In this document: in pieces, positions 49,101 through 59,862 of the stretch
Layout of the letters: every line of letters starts with the position of its first letter
How positions within the stretch are numbered: position 1 is the stretch's first letter
Assembly: GCF_003173735.1 (NCBI RefSeq)
Contig: NZ_CP029551.1
Span: forward strand, 561,001-625,000
Length of the DNA stretch: 64,000 nucleotides
DNA from: Methylobacterium radiodurans
GTDB taxonomy: Bacteria; Pseudomonadota; Alphaproteobacteria; Rhizobiales; Beijerinckiaceae
Direction of reading: 5' to 3'
Notes under the pieces: generated by a model
Told to the model about the DNA's origin: nothing
What the model saw: only the letters and a program-made list of their open reading frames with translations
Databases searched by the model: none
Translations under genes and position numbers: made by a program

Positions 49101-51548
49101 ATGGCCCGCATCCGCGCCATCGACGGCGTTCCGCCGCTCCCCGTCGGCGGCTCCTGGCAACTCGTGACCACGCCGCCCGGCGCCTGCGCGGGGCCGGGCG
49201 ATCTCGCCGGGCTCGACGGCTGGATTCCCGCACGGGTTCCCGGCACCGCCGCCGCGGCGCTGCGCGAGGCCGGCCTCTGGTCCGAGGCCGAGCCGGCGCC
49301 GATCCACGACCGCGACGTCTGGTACCGCACCAGCTTTCCGGGCACCGGCCGGGCGCGCCTCGCCTTCGAGGGGCTGGCGACGCTCTGCGAGGTCTGGCTC
49401 AACGGCGTGCCGATCCTCACCAGCCACTCGATGTTCCGCGCCCACGCGGTCGCGGTAGATCTCGCCGGGGACAACGAGATCGTCCTCCGCTTCCGCTCGC
49501 TGAAGGCCGAACTCGACCGGCCGGCCAAGCGCGGGCGCTGGCGGCCCCGCCTCGCCACGCCCGGGTCGCTGCGCCACGCGCGCACGAGCCTGCTCGGCTT
49601 CATGCCGGGCTGGTGCCCGGAGATCGATCTCGTCGGCCCCTACCGCCCGATCACCCTGACGCCGCTCTCTGCGGGCGCGCCGGACCTTGTCGCGGCCGAC
49701 CTGCGCGCCGACCTCGACGGTGAGACCGGCCGGCTCGTCGCCCGGCTCCGCGTCGATGGTCCGGTCGAGCGGGCCACGCTCCGCTGCGACGGCCGCTTGG
49801 TGGCGCTCGCGCGGACGGCGCCGGACCTGTTCGAGGGCGAGCTCCTCCTCCCCGGCATCGCGCCCTGGTGGCCCCACACCCACGGCGAGCCGCGCCTGCA
49901 CGCGGTCGCGGTCGATCTCGACGGGCGCAGCCACGATCTCGGGCGCACGGGCTTCCGCAGCATCACCCTGACGCGCCCCTTCGAGGAGGGGTTAAGCCTC
50001 GCGGTGAACGGCGTGCCGGTCTTCTGCCGCGGCGCCAACTGGACCCCGCCGGACCTCGTCGGCCTGGGCAGCGGCGCGGAGGATGCCCGCCCGCTCCTCG
50101 ACCTCGCCCGCGAGGCCGGGATGAACATGCTGCGGGTCTCCGGCATCACCCTCTACGGTCCCCAAGCCTTCCACGACCTCTGCGACGAACTCGGCATCCT
50201 GGTCTTCCAGGACCTGATGCTCGCCAATTTCGACTATCCCCACGACGACCCGGCCTTCCGCCAGGAGCTGGAGGGCGAGATCGCGGATCTCCTCGACCGC
50301 ACCCAGCTCTCGCCGTCCCTCTGCGCGCTCTCCGGCGGCAGCGAGGTCTGGCAGCAGGCGGCGATGCTGGGGGCGCCGCGGGCGGTCTGGGCGGATGCCT
50401 TCGCGGGCGAGCGGCTGCCGGCGTTGGCCGCGCCGATCCGGCCGGACCTCGCGGTGGTGCCGAACTCGCCCTCGGGGGGGGATCTGCCCTTCTCCACCAC
50501 GGCCGGCGTGACGCACTATTACGGCGTGGGCGCCTACCGCCGCCCCCTGGAGGACGCGCGCCGGGCGGAGGTGGGCTTCGCCACCGAGTGCCTGGCCTTC
50601 GCGAACCTGCCGGAAGAATCGAGCCTCGCCGCGATGGGCCTCGGCGAGATGGAATCCCCGCGCTGGAGCGCCGGCATCCCGCGCGACCGGGGCGCGGACT
50701 GGGATTTCGAGCAGGTGCGCGACCACTATGTCGGCCTGCTCTACGGCGTGGATCCGGCCGCGCTCCGCCGCGCCGACCCGGAACGCTACCGCGACCTGGG
50801 GCGCGCCGCGGTCGCCGAGGTGATGGAGGCGACCGTCGCCGAGTGGCGGCGGACGCGCTCGACGACCCGGGGCGGGCTCGTCTGGTTCCTGCGCGATCTC
50901 GCCCCCGGCACGGGCTGGGGCATCGTGGACGCGCGGGGCGTCCCGAAATCGGGCTGGTACGCCCTGAAGCGGGCCTTCCGGCCGGTGCAGGTCACGCTCT
51001 CGGACGAGGGGCTGAACGGGCTCCACGTGCACCTGCACAACGAGACCGCCGAGGCGCGCGACCTCACCCTGCGCCTCGCCTTCACGGACGCGGCAGGGCG
51101 AGCGGTCGCCAAGGCGGAGCGCGCCGTCGGCCTCGGGGCCCGCTCGACGCGGACCCTCTCGTCGGCCGAACTCCTCGGCCGCTTCTTCGACGCCACCGAC
51201 AGCTACCGGTTCGGGCCGCCGGCCCACACGCTGGGACATGCAAGCCTCAGCGATCCGGCGGGCGCGGTGATCGCCGAGGCCTTCCACGTCCCGGGCGGGC
51301 GCCGAATCGAGCCCATCGAGACCGGCCTCTCGGTGGCCGTGGAGGCGAACGCGATCCGGGTCCGAGCCGAGCGCCACGCGCTCGGCGTGCAGGTGGAGGC
51401 CGAGCGCGCCCGGCCCGACGACACGTGGTTCCACCTCGCCCCGGGGACGGAACGGCGGATCGGATTTACCGGTGCGCCACGCCTGCCGCACGGCCGGGTG
51501 CGGGCTCTCAATGCCGTCGAGACGGTGACGTTCGGCCCGGAGGCCTGA
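49101..51548 (+). CDS. Glycoside hydrolase family 2, beta-mannosidase-like
   Basis: 815 aa, no signal peptide, so cytoplasmic by sequence. An N-terminal sugar-binding/jelly-roll domain (1-185), an Ig-like domain (190-295) and a TIM barrel (about 300-620) are followed by two beta domains. Catalytic residues by position: acid/base Glu415 in SGGSEVWQQ (the family norm is NGNNE, so the region is altered) and nucleophile Glu496 in GFATECLAF. It is co-directional with the carrier-protein genes after a 118-bp gap containing a hairpin. It may hydrolyse or transglycosylate a mannoside that is also the acceptor of the transfer step; this is inferred. Confidence 0.87.
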   Translation: MARIRAIDGVPPLPVGGSWQLVTTPPGACAGPGDLAGLDGWIPARVPGTAAAALREAGLWSEAEPAPIHDRDVWYRTSFPGTGRARLAFEGLATLCEVWLNGVPILTSHSMFRAHAVAVDLAGDNEIVLRFRSLKAELDRPAKRGRWRPRLATPGSLRHARTSLLGFMPGWCPEIDLVGPYRPITLTPLSAGAPDLVAADLRADLDGETGRLVARLRVDGPVERATLRCDGRLVALARTAPDLFEGELLLPGIAPWWPHTHGEPRLHAVAVDLDGRSHDLGRTGFRSITLTRPFEEGLSLAVNGVPVFCRGANWTPPDLVGLGSGAEDARPLLDLAREAGMNMLRVSGITLYGPQAFHDLCDELGILVFQDLMLANFDYPHDDPAFRQELEGEIADLLDRTQLSPSLCALSGGSEVWQQAAMLGAPRAVWADAFAGERLPALAAPIRPDLAVVPNSPSGGDLPFSTTAGVTHYYGVGAYRRPLEDARRAEVGFATECLAFANLPEESSLAAMGLGEMESPRWSAGIPRDRGADWDFEQVRDHYVGLLYGVDPAALRRADPERYRDLGRAAVAEVMEATVAEWRRTRSTTRGGLVWFLRDLAPGTGWGIVDARGVPKSGWYALKRAFRPVQVTLSDEGLNGLHVHLHNETAEARDLTLRLAFTDAAGRAVAKAERAVGLGARSTRTLSSAELLGRFFDATDSYRFGPPAHTLGHASLSDPAGAVIAEAFHVPGGRRIEPIETGLSVAVEANAIRVRAERHALGVQVEAERARPDDTWFHLAPGTERRIGFTGAPRLPHGRVRALNAVETVTFGPEA

Positions 51549-51553
51549 GATCG

Positions 51554-51608
51554 CGGGATTCCCAAGGGCCCGCGGCCCTTGGGCGGGTTCTCAGGGCAGC
51601 GCCCTGAG
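51554..51608. repeat. Intergenic hairpin repeat, copy B
   Basis: Minus-orientation copy of the element at 26878-26928. The palindrome CTCAGGGC-GCT-GCCCTGAG is perfect here, and the second stem is CCAAGGGCC/GGCCCTTGG. It begins 6 bp past the GH2 stop and includes the last six codons and stop of the convergent GT87 gene. Confidence 0.75.
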
Positions 51609-52838
51609 GATGCGCGGCTGCGGCAGCGCGCGGGCAGCAAGGCAGGCGAGCGTCGCCAGCGCGAAGACGAGCCCGAAGCAGATCCCGGTGGCCTCCGCGC
51701 CGACCCGGAGCGCCGCGGTGAGCGGCGCGGTGACGAGCAGCCAGCGCTCGTGGGCGTGCAGGCCGCCGGCCTGCCGGGCCGCCACCACGAGCAGCACCGT
51801 GGCGGGCACGAGCGGCGCGAGGTCGTAGACCGGCACGTAGGGCGAGAGCATCGGCGCGGCGGCGAGCAGGGTCGCGGCGCGCAGGCGCGGGTCCGGGCAG
51901 GTCGTCCAGACCCACCAAGCCAGGGCCAGCGCACCGAGGCTCGCGGCGATCTGGGCCGCCCAGGCCAGGGCGTAGGGACCGCCGGCCAGCCGCACCGCCC
52001 CGTAGGCGCTGGCGTTGAGGTCGAGCCCCGCCGCGGCCTGACGCAGGATGATGCGGTCGGTCTCGGCCAGCGTGCCGAGGAAGCCAAGCCAGGGCGCAGT
52101 GCCGAAGGCGAGGAGCGCGGCGAGGCAGAGCGCCGCCACCGTGCCGAGGCAGGCGCCGAGGCAGCGCCAGCGCCCGGTGACGAGGAGCAGCAGGGGGGCG
52201 AGCGCCGCGAGCTGCGGCTTGTAGGCCACGAGCCCGAAGCAGAGTCCGGCCACCGGCGGGCGGCGGTCGACGAGGAGCGCCCCGAGGGTCAGCAGGCCCG
52301 CGGTGAACAGCCCGTTCTGCCCGTAGACGAGATTGCAGAAGACCAGCGGGTGGGCGAGCCCGACGAGGAGCGCCGCCCGCCCGCCCGCGAGCCGGAGCGC
52401 CAGGGCGAAGAGAGCGGTCCCTGCGACGCTCCAGGCCAGGAAGGCGGTGGGCGGCGGCAGGGCCGCTACCGCGGCGGCGGGCAGCAGGAAGACCGGCGGG
52501 TAGTGCCAGGCGAAGCGGCACTCGGGCCCGAAGGCCGCGCTGAGGTTCCGGAGATGGTGCGGGAAGTCATAGGGCTCGCCGGCCGCGCCCCGCAGCGCCG
52601 CCTGCCCGGCCGCCCAGACCTGGGTGAAATCGACGCCCAATGCGTTGCCGTCGCAGTCGCGCCCCGGCGCCGGCCCAGTCACGAATCCGGCGAGGACGAC
52701 GATCCCGAGCATGATGGGCAGGAGCCAGAGGCTCGCCAGCCGCGCGAGCCGGTAGAGCCGCGCGTCGCTTCCCGCGAGGTCGCGCAGGTCGGCGATCGCG
52801 GCGTGAAGACCCGCCTGACGACTTGAGGGCGCGCCCAA
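51591..52838 (-). CDS. GT87-family (DUF2029) polyprenyl-sugar glycosyltransferase
   Basis: Inner-membrane GT-C glycosyltransferase (415 aa) of the DUF2029 family, which uses polyprenyl-phosphate mannose or arabinose in lipoglycan synthesis. About ten hydrophobic segments are present; the conserved periplasmic features are GVDFTQVWAAGQAALRG, AWHYPPVFLLPAA, LVYGQNGLFTA and AYKPQLAAL. Start is TTG 52838 with GGGGAG 7 bp upstream. The final codons (LRALP) are read from the hairpin repeat. It fits with the nearby glycan genes. Confidence 0.9.
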   Translation of the reverse strand: MGAPSSRQAGLHAAIADLRDLAGSDARLYRLARLASLWLLPIMLGIVVLAGFVTGPAPGRDCDGNALGVDFTQVWAAGQAALRGAAGEPYDFPHHLRNLSAAFGPECRFAWHYPPVFLLPAAAVAALPPPTAFLAWSVAGTALFALALRLAGGRAALLVGLAHPLVFCNLVYGQNGLFTAGLLTLGALLVDRRPPVAGLCFGLVAYKPQLAALAPLLLLVTGRWRCLGACLGTVAALCLAALLAFGTAPWLGFLGTLAETDRIILRQAAAGLDLNASAYGAVRLAGGPYALAWAAQIAASLGALALAWWVWTTCPDPRLRAATLLAAAPMLSPYVPVYDLAPLVPATVLLVVAARQAGGLHAHERWLLVTAPLTAALRVGAEATGICFGLVFALATLACLAARALPQPRILRALP

Positions 52839-52921
52839 TCCCCACTCCCCGCGGACGGTGCCGAGCGCGCAGCATGCGCCCGGCCGGTTCCGGCGCGGTT
52901 AACGCGGCGTTCGGGCGGCGC

Positions 52922-54058
52922 TCAACCCGCCCGCAGCTCGTCCTCCAGGAAGGCGCGCACCTCGGCCCGGTCGATGCCCGGCGCGATGAAGCTCCGGCCG
53001 ATGCCGCGGGCGAGGATGAAGGTGAGGGCACCGTCGCGCACCTTCTTGTCCTGGGCCATCGCGTCGAGGAGCGCGTCGGCGTCGCCGCATCCGCCCGGCA
53101 CCTGGGCGAGGCGGGTCGGCAGACCGGCGAGCGCGAGGTGGTTGGCGACGCGGCCCGCCTCCTGGCCCGAGCAGAGCCCGAGCCGGGCCGAGAAGCGGAA
53201 GGCGAGCGCCAGCCCGATCGCCACTCCCTCGCCGTGGACGAGGCGGGCGGACTCGTAGCCGGTCAGGCGCTCCAGGGCGTGGCCGAAGGTGTGGCCGAGA
53301 TTGAGCAGGGCGCGCTCGCCGTCCTCGCGCTCGTCGCGCACCACCACGCCGGCCTTGGCGCGGCAGCAGATCGCCACCGCCTCGTCGCGCTCCGGCCCGC
53401 CGGAGAAGATGCCCCGCCAGTTCGCCTCGCACCAGCCGAAGAAGTCGGCGTCGCCGATCAGGCCGTACTTGGCCACCTCCGCGTAGCCCGCCCGCATCTC
53501 GCGCTCCGACAGCGTGTCGAGGGTCGCGGTATCGGCGAGCACGAGGCGCGGCTGGTGGAAGGCGCCGACGAGGTTCTTGCCGAGCGGGGAATTGATCCCG
53601 GTCTTGCCGCCGACCGAGGAATCGACCTGGGCCAGCAGGGTGGTCGGCACCTGCAGGAAGCGCACGCCGCGCCGGAGCGTCGCGGCAGCGAAGCCCGCCA
53701 GATCGCCCACCACGCCGCCGCCGAGCGCCACCACGAGGTCCCCCCGCTCAATCTTCAGACCGAGAAGCCCGTCGCAGACCTGCGCGTAGCCGGCGTAGGA
53801 TTTGGAAGCCTCGCCCGGCGCCACCGCGATCAGCCCGGCGCGCAGGCCGGCCGCCTCCAGGCTCTCGCGGATCTGCGCGCCGTAGAGGCCCGCCACGGTC
53901 TCGTCCGTGACGATGCCGGCCGCCCGCGCCCCGAGCGCGGCGGCGCGCGCGCCGGCCTCGGCGACGAGCCCGCGCCCGATCAGGATGTCGTAGGCGCGGC
54001 CCGCGTCGAGGGGCACGTGCACGGTGAGGGGGGCGTCGGACAGGGCTTGGTCAGACAT
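52922..54058 (-). CDS. aroB: 3-dehydroquinate synthase
   Basis: Second enzyme of the shikimate pathway: cyclises DAHP to 3-dehydroquinate with NAD+ and a metal. 378 aa. NAD site GGGVVGDLAGFAAATLRRG, the GGKTGINSPLGKNLVGAFHQP loop and the metal-ligand region NLGHTFGHALE are intact. The ATG at 54058 is 15 bp past the aroK stop, giving the common alphaproteobacterial aroK-aroB operon. A GT87 gene follows 83 bp downstream on the same strand. Confidence 0.97.
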   Translation of the reverse strand: MSDQALSDAPLTVHVPLDAGRAYDILIGRGLVAEAGARAAALGARAAGIVTDETVAGLYGAQIRESLEAAGLRAGLIAVAPGEASKSYAGYAQVCDGLLGLKIERGDLVVALGGGVVGDLAGFAAATLRRGVRFLQVPTTLLAQVDSSVGGKTGINSPLGKNLVGAFHQPRLVLADTATLDTLSEREMRAGYAEVAKYGLIGDADFFGWCEANWRGIFSGGPERDEAVAICCRAKAGVVVRDEREDGERALLNLGHTFGHALERLTGYESARLVHGEGVAIGLALAFRFSARLGLCSGQEAGRVANHLALAGLPTRLAQVPGGCGDADALLDAMAQDKKVRDGALTFILARGIGRSFIAPGIDRAEVRAFLEDELRAG

Positions 54059-54073
54059 GGCTCGAATGACTGT

Positions 54074-54679
54074 CTACTGCGCGGCGACGGCGGGCGGCGC
54101 CGACGGATCGAGATGGGCGACCAGGGCTTCGAGCACGTCGTCCACCACCCGGTCGTGGGAGACGTCGCGGGAGACCACCTCGACGTCGGCCTCGGCGTAG
54201 ACCGGGTGGCGCGCCTCCATCAGGGCGCGCATCGTCGCCTCGGGGTCCTCGGTCTCGAGGAGCGGGCGGTTGCCGCGCTTGCGCACGCGGCGCATCAGCA
54301 CGTCGAGGTCGGCCTTCAGCCAGACCGAGACGCCGAACTCGGCGATCCGCGCCCGGGTCGTGTCGCGCATGAAGGCGCCGCCCCCGGTGGCGAGCACGAG
54401 CGGGCCCGCCCGCAGCAGGCGCGCGATCACCCGCTCCTCGCCGTCGCGAAAGCTCGGCTCGCCGTAGATGGCGAAGATGTCCGGGATGGTGAGGCCGGCC
54501 GCGGCCTCGATCTCGTGGTCGGCATCCTTGAAGATCAGGCCGAGGCGCTGGGCCAGCCGGCGGCCGACCGTGCTCTTGCCCGCCCCCATCAGGCCGACGA
54601 GCACGATCGACCGGGTCCCCAGGGCCCGGCGCAGGCGCGCCTCGATCGGTTCTCCGCCCGTCTGAGCAGGCTCGTTCAT
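54074..54679 (-). CDS. aroK: Shikimate kinase
   Basis: Phosphorylates shikimate at O3 with ATP. 201 aa; Walker A GLMGAGKSTVGRRLA at about 33-47, shikimate-binding DADHEIE near 60, the FRDGEE region, the GGGAF motif and the lid Arg region KRGNRPLLE are all present. N-terminal residues before Walker A are longer than in E. coli AroK, which is usual here. It is first in aroK-aroB and is divergent from the small gene/xerD pair across 219 bp. Confidence 0.97.
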   Translation of the reverse strand: MNEPAQTGGEPIEARLRRALGTRSIVLVGLMGAGKSTVGRRLAQRLGLIFKDADHEIEAAAGLTIPDIFAIYGEPSFRDGEERVIARLLRAGPLVLATGGGAFMRDTTRARIAEFGVSVWLKADLDVLMRRVRKRGNRPLLETEDPEATMRALMEARHPVYAEADVEVVSRDVSHDRVVDDVLEALVAHLDPSAPPAVAAQ

Positions 54680-54898
54680 CGCAGCAGACTTCGCATGGAA
54701 CGGCGGGTCTTAGCGCGTTTGCCGGGCACAGGGAACGGCCGGACCCCCGTCACGGCCGAGCTTGGTCCTGAAGCTGTGACCTCGGGTGTGGTATACGGGC
54801 CCTTGCCATCGGGGCGGGCGCGTGGTGCAACGCGGTAGCCCGGGTGCCAGAACCCCGGCCTGCCGGCGCCGCTCCCGCTCGACCGAGATTGTCCCGAC

Positions 54899-55054
54899 GT
54901 GCCGACCCTGTTCCGTTTCTTCGCGACGCTGGCGATCCTGGCCGGCCTCGTCTTCGCCGGGATGTTCGCGCTGGCGACCTTCGTGAAGCCGACCCCGCGC
55001 GAGATGAGCGTGACCATCCCGCCGGCCAAGCTGCAGCCGCCGACCAACCGGTGA
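54899..55054 (+). CDS. Conserved 51-residue single-pass membrane protein upstream of xerD
   Basis: Starts at GTG 54899 and ends in the GTGA that also starts xerD. The peptide has one hydrophobic segment (residues 8-28, FFATLAILAGLVFAGMFALA) and a conserved periplasmic-type tail TFVKPTPREMSVTIPPAKL. I recall similar small proteins at the same place in other Rhizobiales genomes, some misannotated as histidine kinase. There is no kinase motif here. Function unknown; the 4-bp overlap suggests translational coupling with xerD. Confidence 0.85.
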   Translation: MPTLFRFFATLAILAGLVFAGMFALATFVKPTPREMSVTIPPAKLQPPTNR

Positions 55055-55965
55055 GCGCGCCCGATCCGGAGATCGGCGCCTATCTCGACATGCTGGCGGC
55101 CGAGCGCGGGGCCGCCGCCAACACGCTCTCCGCCTACCGGCGCGACCTCGACGATTACCGAGCTTGGCTCGCCGCGTCGCGGATCGATCTCGACGCGGTC
55201 GAGGCCGCGACGCTGCGGGCCTACCTCGCCGAGCTGGAGACGCGCGGCCTCAAGGCCTCCTCGGCGGCGCGCAAGCTCTCCTGCATCCGCGGCTTCCACA
55301 AGTTCCTCTACGCGGAAGGACTGGCGGAGACCGACCCGTCAGCGCCGGTCTCCGGTCCGCGCCGGCCGCAAGCCCTGCCGAAGGTGCTGGGCGTCGCCGA
55401 GGTCGACCGCCTGCTCGACGTCGCGCGGGCGCGGGCGGGCGCGGCCGAGAGCCCGGGCGAGGCGGCCCGCGCGCGCCGGATGCTGTGCCTGCTCGAACTC
55501 CTCTACGCCACGGGCCTGCGCGTCTCGGAGCTGATCAGCCTGCCGCGCTCGGCCGCGACGACGCGGGAGCGCTACCTCGTGGTGCGGGGCAAGGGCGGGC
55601 GCGAGCGCCTCGTGCCGCTGACCGACCTCGCCCGCGCGGCGATGCGCGAGCACCTCGCCGGCCTGACGGCCGAGGGGCCCTGGCTGTTCCCCGCCGACAG
55701 CGAGAGCGGGCACCTGACCCGGCAGGCCTTCGCCCGCGACCTGAAGGTGGCGGGCGCCGCCGCCGGGATCCGGGCCGACCGGATCAGCCCGCACGTCCTG
55801 CGCCACGCCTTCGCCAGCCACCTGCTGCAGAACGGCGCGGACCTGCGCATCGTGCAGGAGCTGCTCGGCCACGCCGACATCTCGACCACGCAGATCTACA
55901 CCCACGTGCTCGACGAGCGCCTGAAGGGCATGGTGCGCGACCTGCACCCGCTGATGGACGAGTGA
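55051..55965 (+). CDS. xerD: Tyrosine recombinase XerD
   Basis: Site-specific recombinase that resolves chromosome dimers at dif with XerC. 304 aa from GTG 55051. The SAM-like N-terminal domain (1-105) is followed by the catalytic domain with Arg157 (YATGLRVSELI), Lys181 (GKGGRER), His248/Arg251 (HVLRHAFASHLL), His274 (LLGHADISTT) and nucleophile Tyr283 (QIYTHV). The full set of active-site residues is intact. The gene overlaps the 51-residue membrane peptide gene by 4 bp. Confidence 0.95.
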   Translation: MSAPDPEIGAYLDMLAAERGAAANTLSAYRRDLDDYRAWLAASRIDLDAVEAATLRAYLAELETRGLKASSAARKLSCIRGFHKFLYAEGLAETDPSAPVSGPRRPQALPKVLGVAEVDRLLDVARARAGAAESPGEAARARRMLCLLELLYATGLRVSELISLPRSAATTRERYLVVRGKGGRERLVPLTDLARAAMREHLAGLTAEGPWLFPADSESGHLTRQAFARDLKVAGAAAGIRADRISPHVLRHAFASHLLQNGADLRIVQELLGHADISTTQIYTHVLDERLKGMVRDLHPLMDE

Positions 55966-56096
55966 GGCTCGTCCCGCCCCCACACGAAACGGTCACGATC
56001 GCCTGACATGACCCGCCCCGGCAGGGCGGTCCCGCCCCGCTTGCGGTGCGCCGGTTCATGGCGCATCAGGATCGCGATCCCCGGGACGAGAGTGCC

Positions 56097-57152
56097 ATGA
56101 AGAAGATCAGCGAGTTCATCTGGCCGCTCGTCGGCCTCGCGGCCGTCGTCGTCTCCGGCTACTTCCTCTACCAGGAATTGAAGACCACCTCGCTCTCGGC
56201 GATCTGGGGCGCGATCCTGGCGATCCCGCCCCACCGGATCCTGCTGGCGCTCGTCTCCACCCTCGTCGCCTACGCGGCGCTCGCCTGGTACGACCGGATC
56301 GCGCTGCTGCATCTGGGCGTGCGCCACATCTCGTGGCTGTTCGTCTCGCTCTGCTCCTTCACCACCTACGCGCTCTCGCACAATATCGGCGCCTCGGTCT
56401 TCTCGGGCGCGCTGGTGCGCTACAGGGCCTACACCGCCAAGGGGCTCTCGGCCGCGCAGGTCGCGGTGCTGGTGGCGCTCTGCTCCTTCACCTTCTTCCT
56501 CGGCACGGTGTCGCTCGGCGGCCTGACCCTCGTCCTCGACCCGCACCTGCTCTCGCGTCTCGAAGGCAAGCTCCCGGCCGTCTTCACCGATCCGAAGACC
56601 GCGCTGATCGTCGGCATCGGCATGCTGGCCTTCGTGGCGCTCTACGTCGCGGGCTCGATCCTGCGCCTGCCGCCGCTGCACATCCGCTCGTTCAAGCTCG
56701 AATATCCGCGCCCCGGCATCATGGGCCGCCAGCTGATCGCGGCGCCGCTGGAGCTGCTGGGAGCGGCGGGCATCATCTACTTCGCGCTGCCGCAGTCGAT
56801 GGGCGTCGACTTCCTCACCGTGCTGGCGATCTTCCTCGCCTCGTTCTCGCTGGCGCTGGCCTCGCACGCGCCCGGCGGCCTCGGGGTGTTCGAGCTGGTC
56901 TTCATCACGGCGATGCAGATCACAGACAACGCGCAGAAGGACGCCGTCATCGCGGCGGTGATCATCTTCCGCGTGTTCTACCTCTGGCTGCCGCTGCTCG
57001 CCTCCATCGTCATCGTCCTGATGTTCGAGCGCTCGCGCCTCGCCGCCGCGGTCGGCAAGACTCAGCCGGAGGCCGTGCCCGAGCCTCCGGTCATCGCGCC
57101 GGGGCTCGACGCACACGAGATCGAGCACAAGCTCAAGGAGAAGGCGGTCTGA
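56097..57152 (+). CDS. UPF0104 / lysylphosphatidylglycerol synthase-like membrane protein
   Basis: Integral membrane protein (351 aa) with eight or more hydrophobic segments, related to the membrane (flippase) domain of MprF and to UPF0104. Recognisable family elements are LSHNIGASVFSGALVRYRAY (about 98-117) and HAPGGLGVFELVFI (about 258-271). It lacks the C-terminal synthase domain of MprF, so it is unlikely to make lysyl-PG and is better seen as a transporter-like protein. ATG 56097 is chosen over 56058 because the earlier start gives a charged leader without family support. Converges on the cytochrome oxidase operon. Confidence 0.85.
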   Translation: MKKISEFIWPLVGLAAVVVSGYFLYQELKTTSLSAIWGAILAIPPHRILLALVSTLVAYAALAWYDRIALLHLGVRHISWLFVSLCSFTTYALSHNIGASVFSGALVRYRAYTAKGLSAAQVAVLVALCSFTFFLGTVSLGGLTLVLDPHLLSRLEGKLPAVFTDPKTALIVGIGMLAFVALYVAGSILRLPPLHIRSFKLEYPRPGIMGRQLIAAPLELLGAAGIIYFALPQSMGVDFLTVLAIFLASFSLALASHAPGGLGVFELVFITAMQITDNAQKDAVIAAVIIFRVFYLWLPLLASIVIVLMFERSRLAAAVGKTQPEAVPEPPVIAPGLDAHEIEHKLKEKAV

Positions 57153-57161
57153 GGACCGCCG

Positions 57162-57182
57162 CTCTCCCCGCGCCGGGGAGAG
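57162..57182. terminator. CTCTCCCC-type hairpin between convergent genes
   Basis: Inverted repeat CTCTCCCC-N5-GGGGAGAG, 9 bp after the UPF0104 stop and 24 bp before the coxD-like stop. No T run follows. Confidence 0.6.
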
Positions 57183-57205
57183 TGGGAATGCCCGCGGATG
57201 TCGCC

Positions 57206-57517
57206 TCAGCGCGCGAGGTAGTCCGTCAGCGTCATGCCGACCATGATGGCGACCCAGAAGAAGCCGAGCACGCTGAACAGCTTCACCAGCGGCGGCTCCT
57301 CCAGGACCTCCATCGACACGAGGAGGATGAGGGCCACCATCACGGTCACGACGGCGAGTTCCAGCGCCCAGGTGTAGGCGAAGGGCACCGTGGCGCCGAG
57401 CGCGACGTTGACGGCGAGCAGGCCCAGCAGCGCCAGAAAGGTCAGGACCGGCTTGCGCATGTGGCGCCGCAGCAGGGCGCGATCCTCGGGCGAGAGATCC
57501 CTGATCGGGTTGCGCAT
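57206..57517 (-). CDS. Cytochrome c oxidase subunit IV-like (prokaryotic CoxD type)
   Basis: Small hydrophobic subunit (103 aa) with three membrane helices (about 26-46, 50-70, 80-98). It is the last gene of the oxidase operon, 9 bp after coxC. The length and three-helix layout match the bacterial subunit IV found in caa3-type oxidases. Assembly role inferred. Confidence 0.85.
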   Translation of the reverse strand: MRNPIRDLSPEDRALLRRHMRKPVLTFLALLGLLAVNVALGATVPFAYTWALELAVVTVMVALILLVSMEVLEEPPLVKLFSVLGFFWVAIMVGMTLTDYLAR

Positions 57518-57526
57518 CGCCCTCCC

Positions 57527-58182
57527 CTACCGGTTGACCACGTAGAGGATCGGGAAGGCCAGGATCCAGACCAGATCGATGAAGTGCCAGTACAGGCCGT
57601 AGACCTCGATCCAGTTCTGGTGCCGGCCCAAGAAACCGGGCTTGGCCGCCTTCCAGGTCATCCCGAGCAGGATCGCGATGCCGGTGAACAGGTGCAGCGC
57701 GTGGAGGCTCGTCGCCACGTAGTACAGGTTCACGAAGAGCCGCGAGGCCGGGCTCTGCGCCAGTTCGTAGGGCCGCCCGGACAGGAACGGCATCATGTGC
57801 TCCTGGTAGTCGGCGTAGTACTCGTAGCCCTTGAACACGAGGAACAGCGCGCCGAGCGCGGCGGTCGCGAGCATCGCCCGCACCATCGCCCGCTGCCAGC
57901 CCATGCGCGAGAATTCGATCGCCATCGACATGGTGAGGCTGGAGCAGATCAGCACCACGGTGTTGACCGCGCCGATCCAGAACTTGAGGTGGCGCGCGGC
58001 CTCGACCGTCGCCTCGGGGTGCTGGATGCGGGTGATCAGCGCCACCAGGAACAGGGCGGCGAAGAGCAGAAGCTCGGTAATCAGCCAGGCCCAGATGCCG
58101 AGCGTCGCGGCGTAGCGCTGCTGTGCCACGCTGTCGAAATGCTCGGCGCGGGCGACGCCGACGCCGTCCGGCAGGGCCTCGC

Positions 58183-58186
<4 letters not shown>
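57527..58186 (-). CDS. coxC: Cytochrome c oxidase subunit III
   Basis: Oxidase subunit III (219 aa) with about five to six membrane helices. The family motif [17 protein letters not shown] closes the protein, and [13 protein letters not shown] precedes it. The ATG at 58186 overlaps the coxA stop by 4 bp (ATGA). Its position after coxA is the standard order. Confidence 0.95.
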
Positions 58187-59858
<1,672 letters not shown>

Positions 59859-59862
<4 letters not shown>

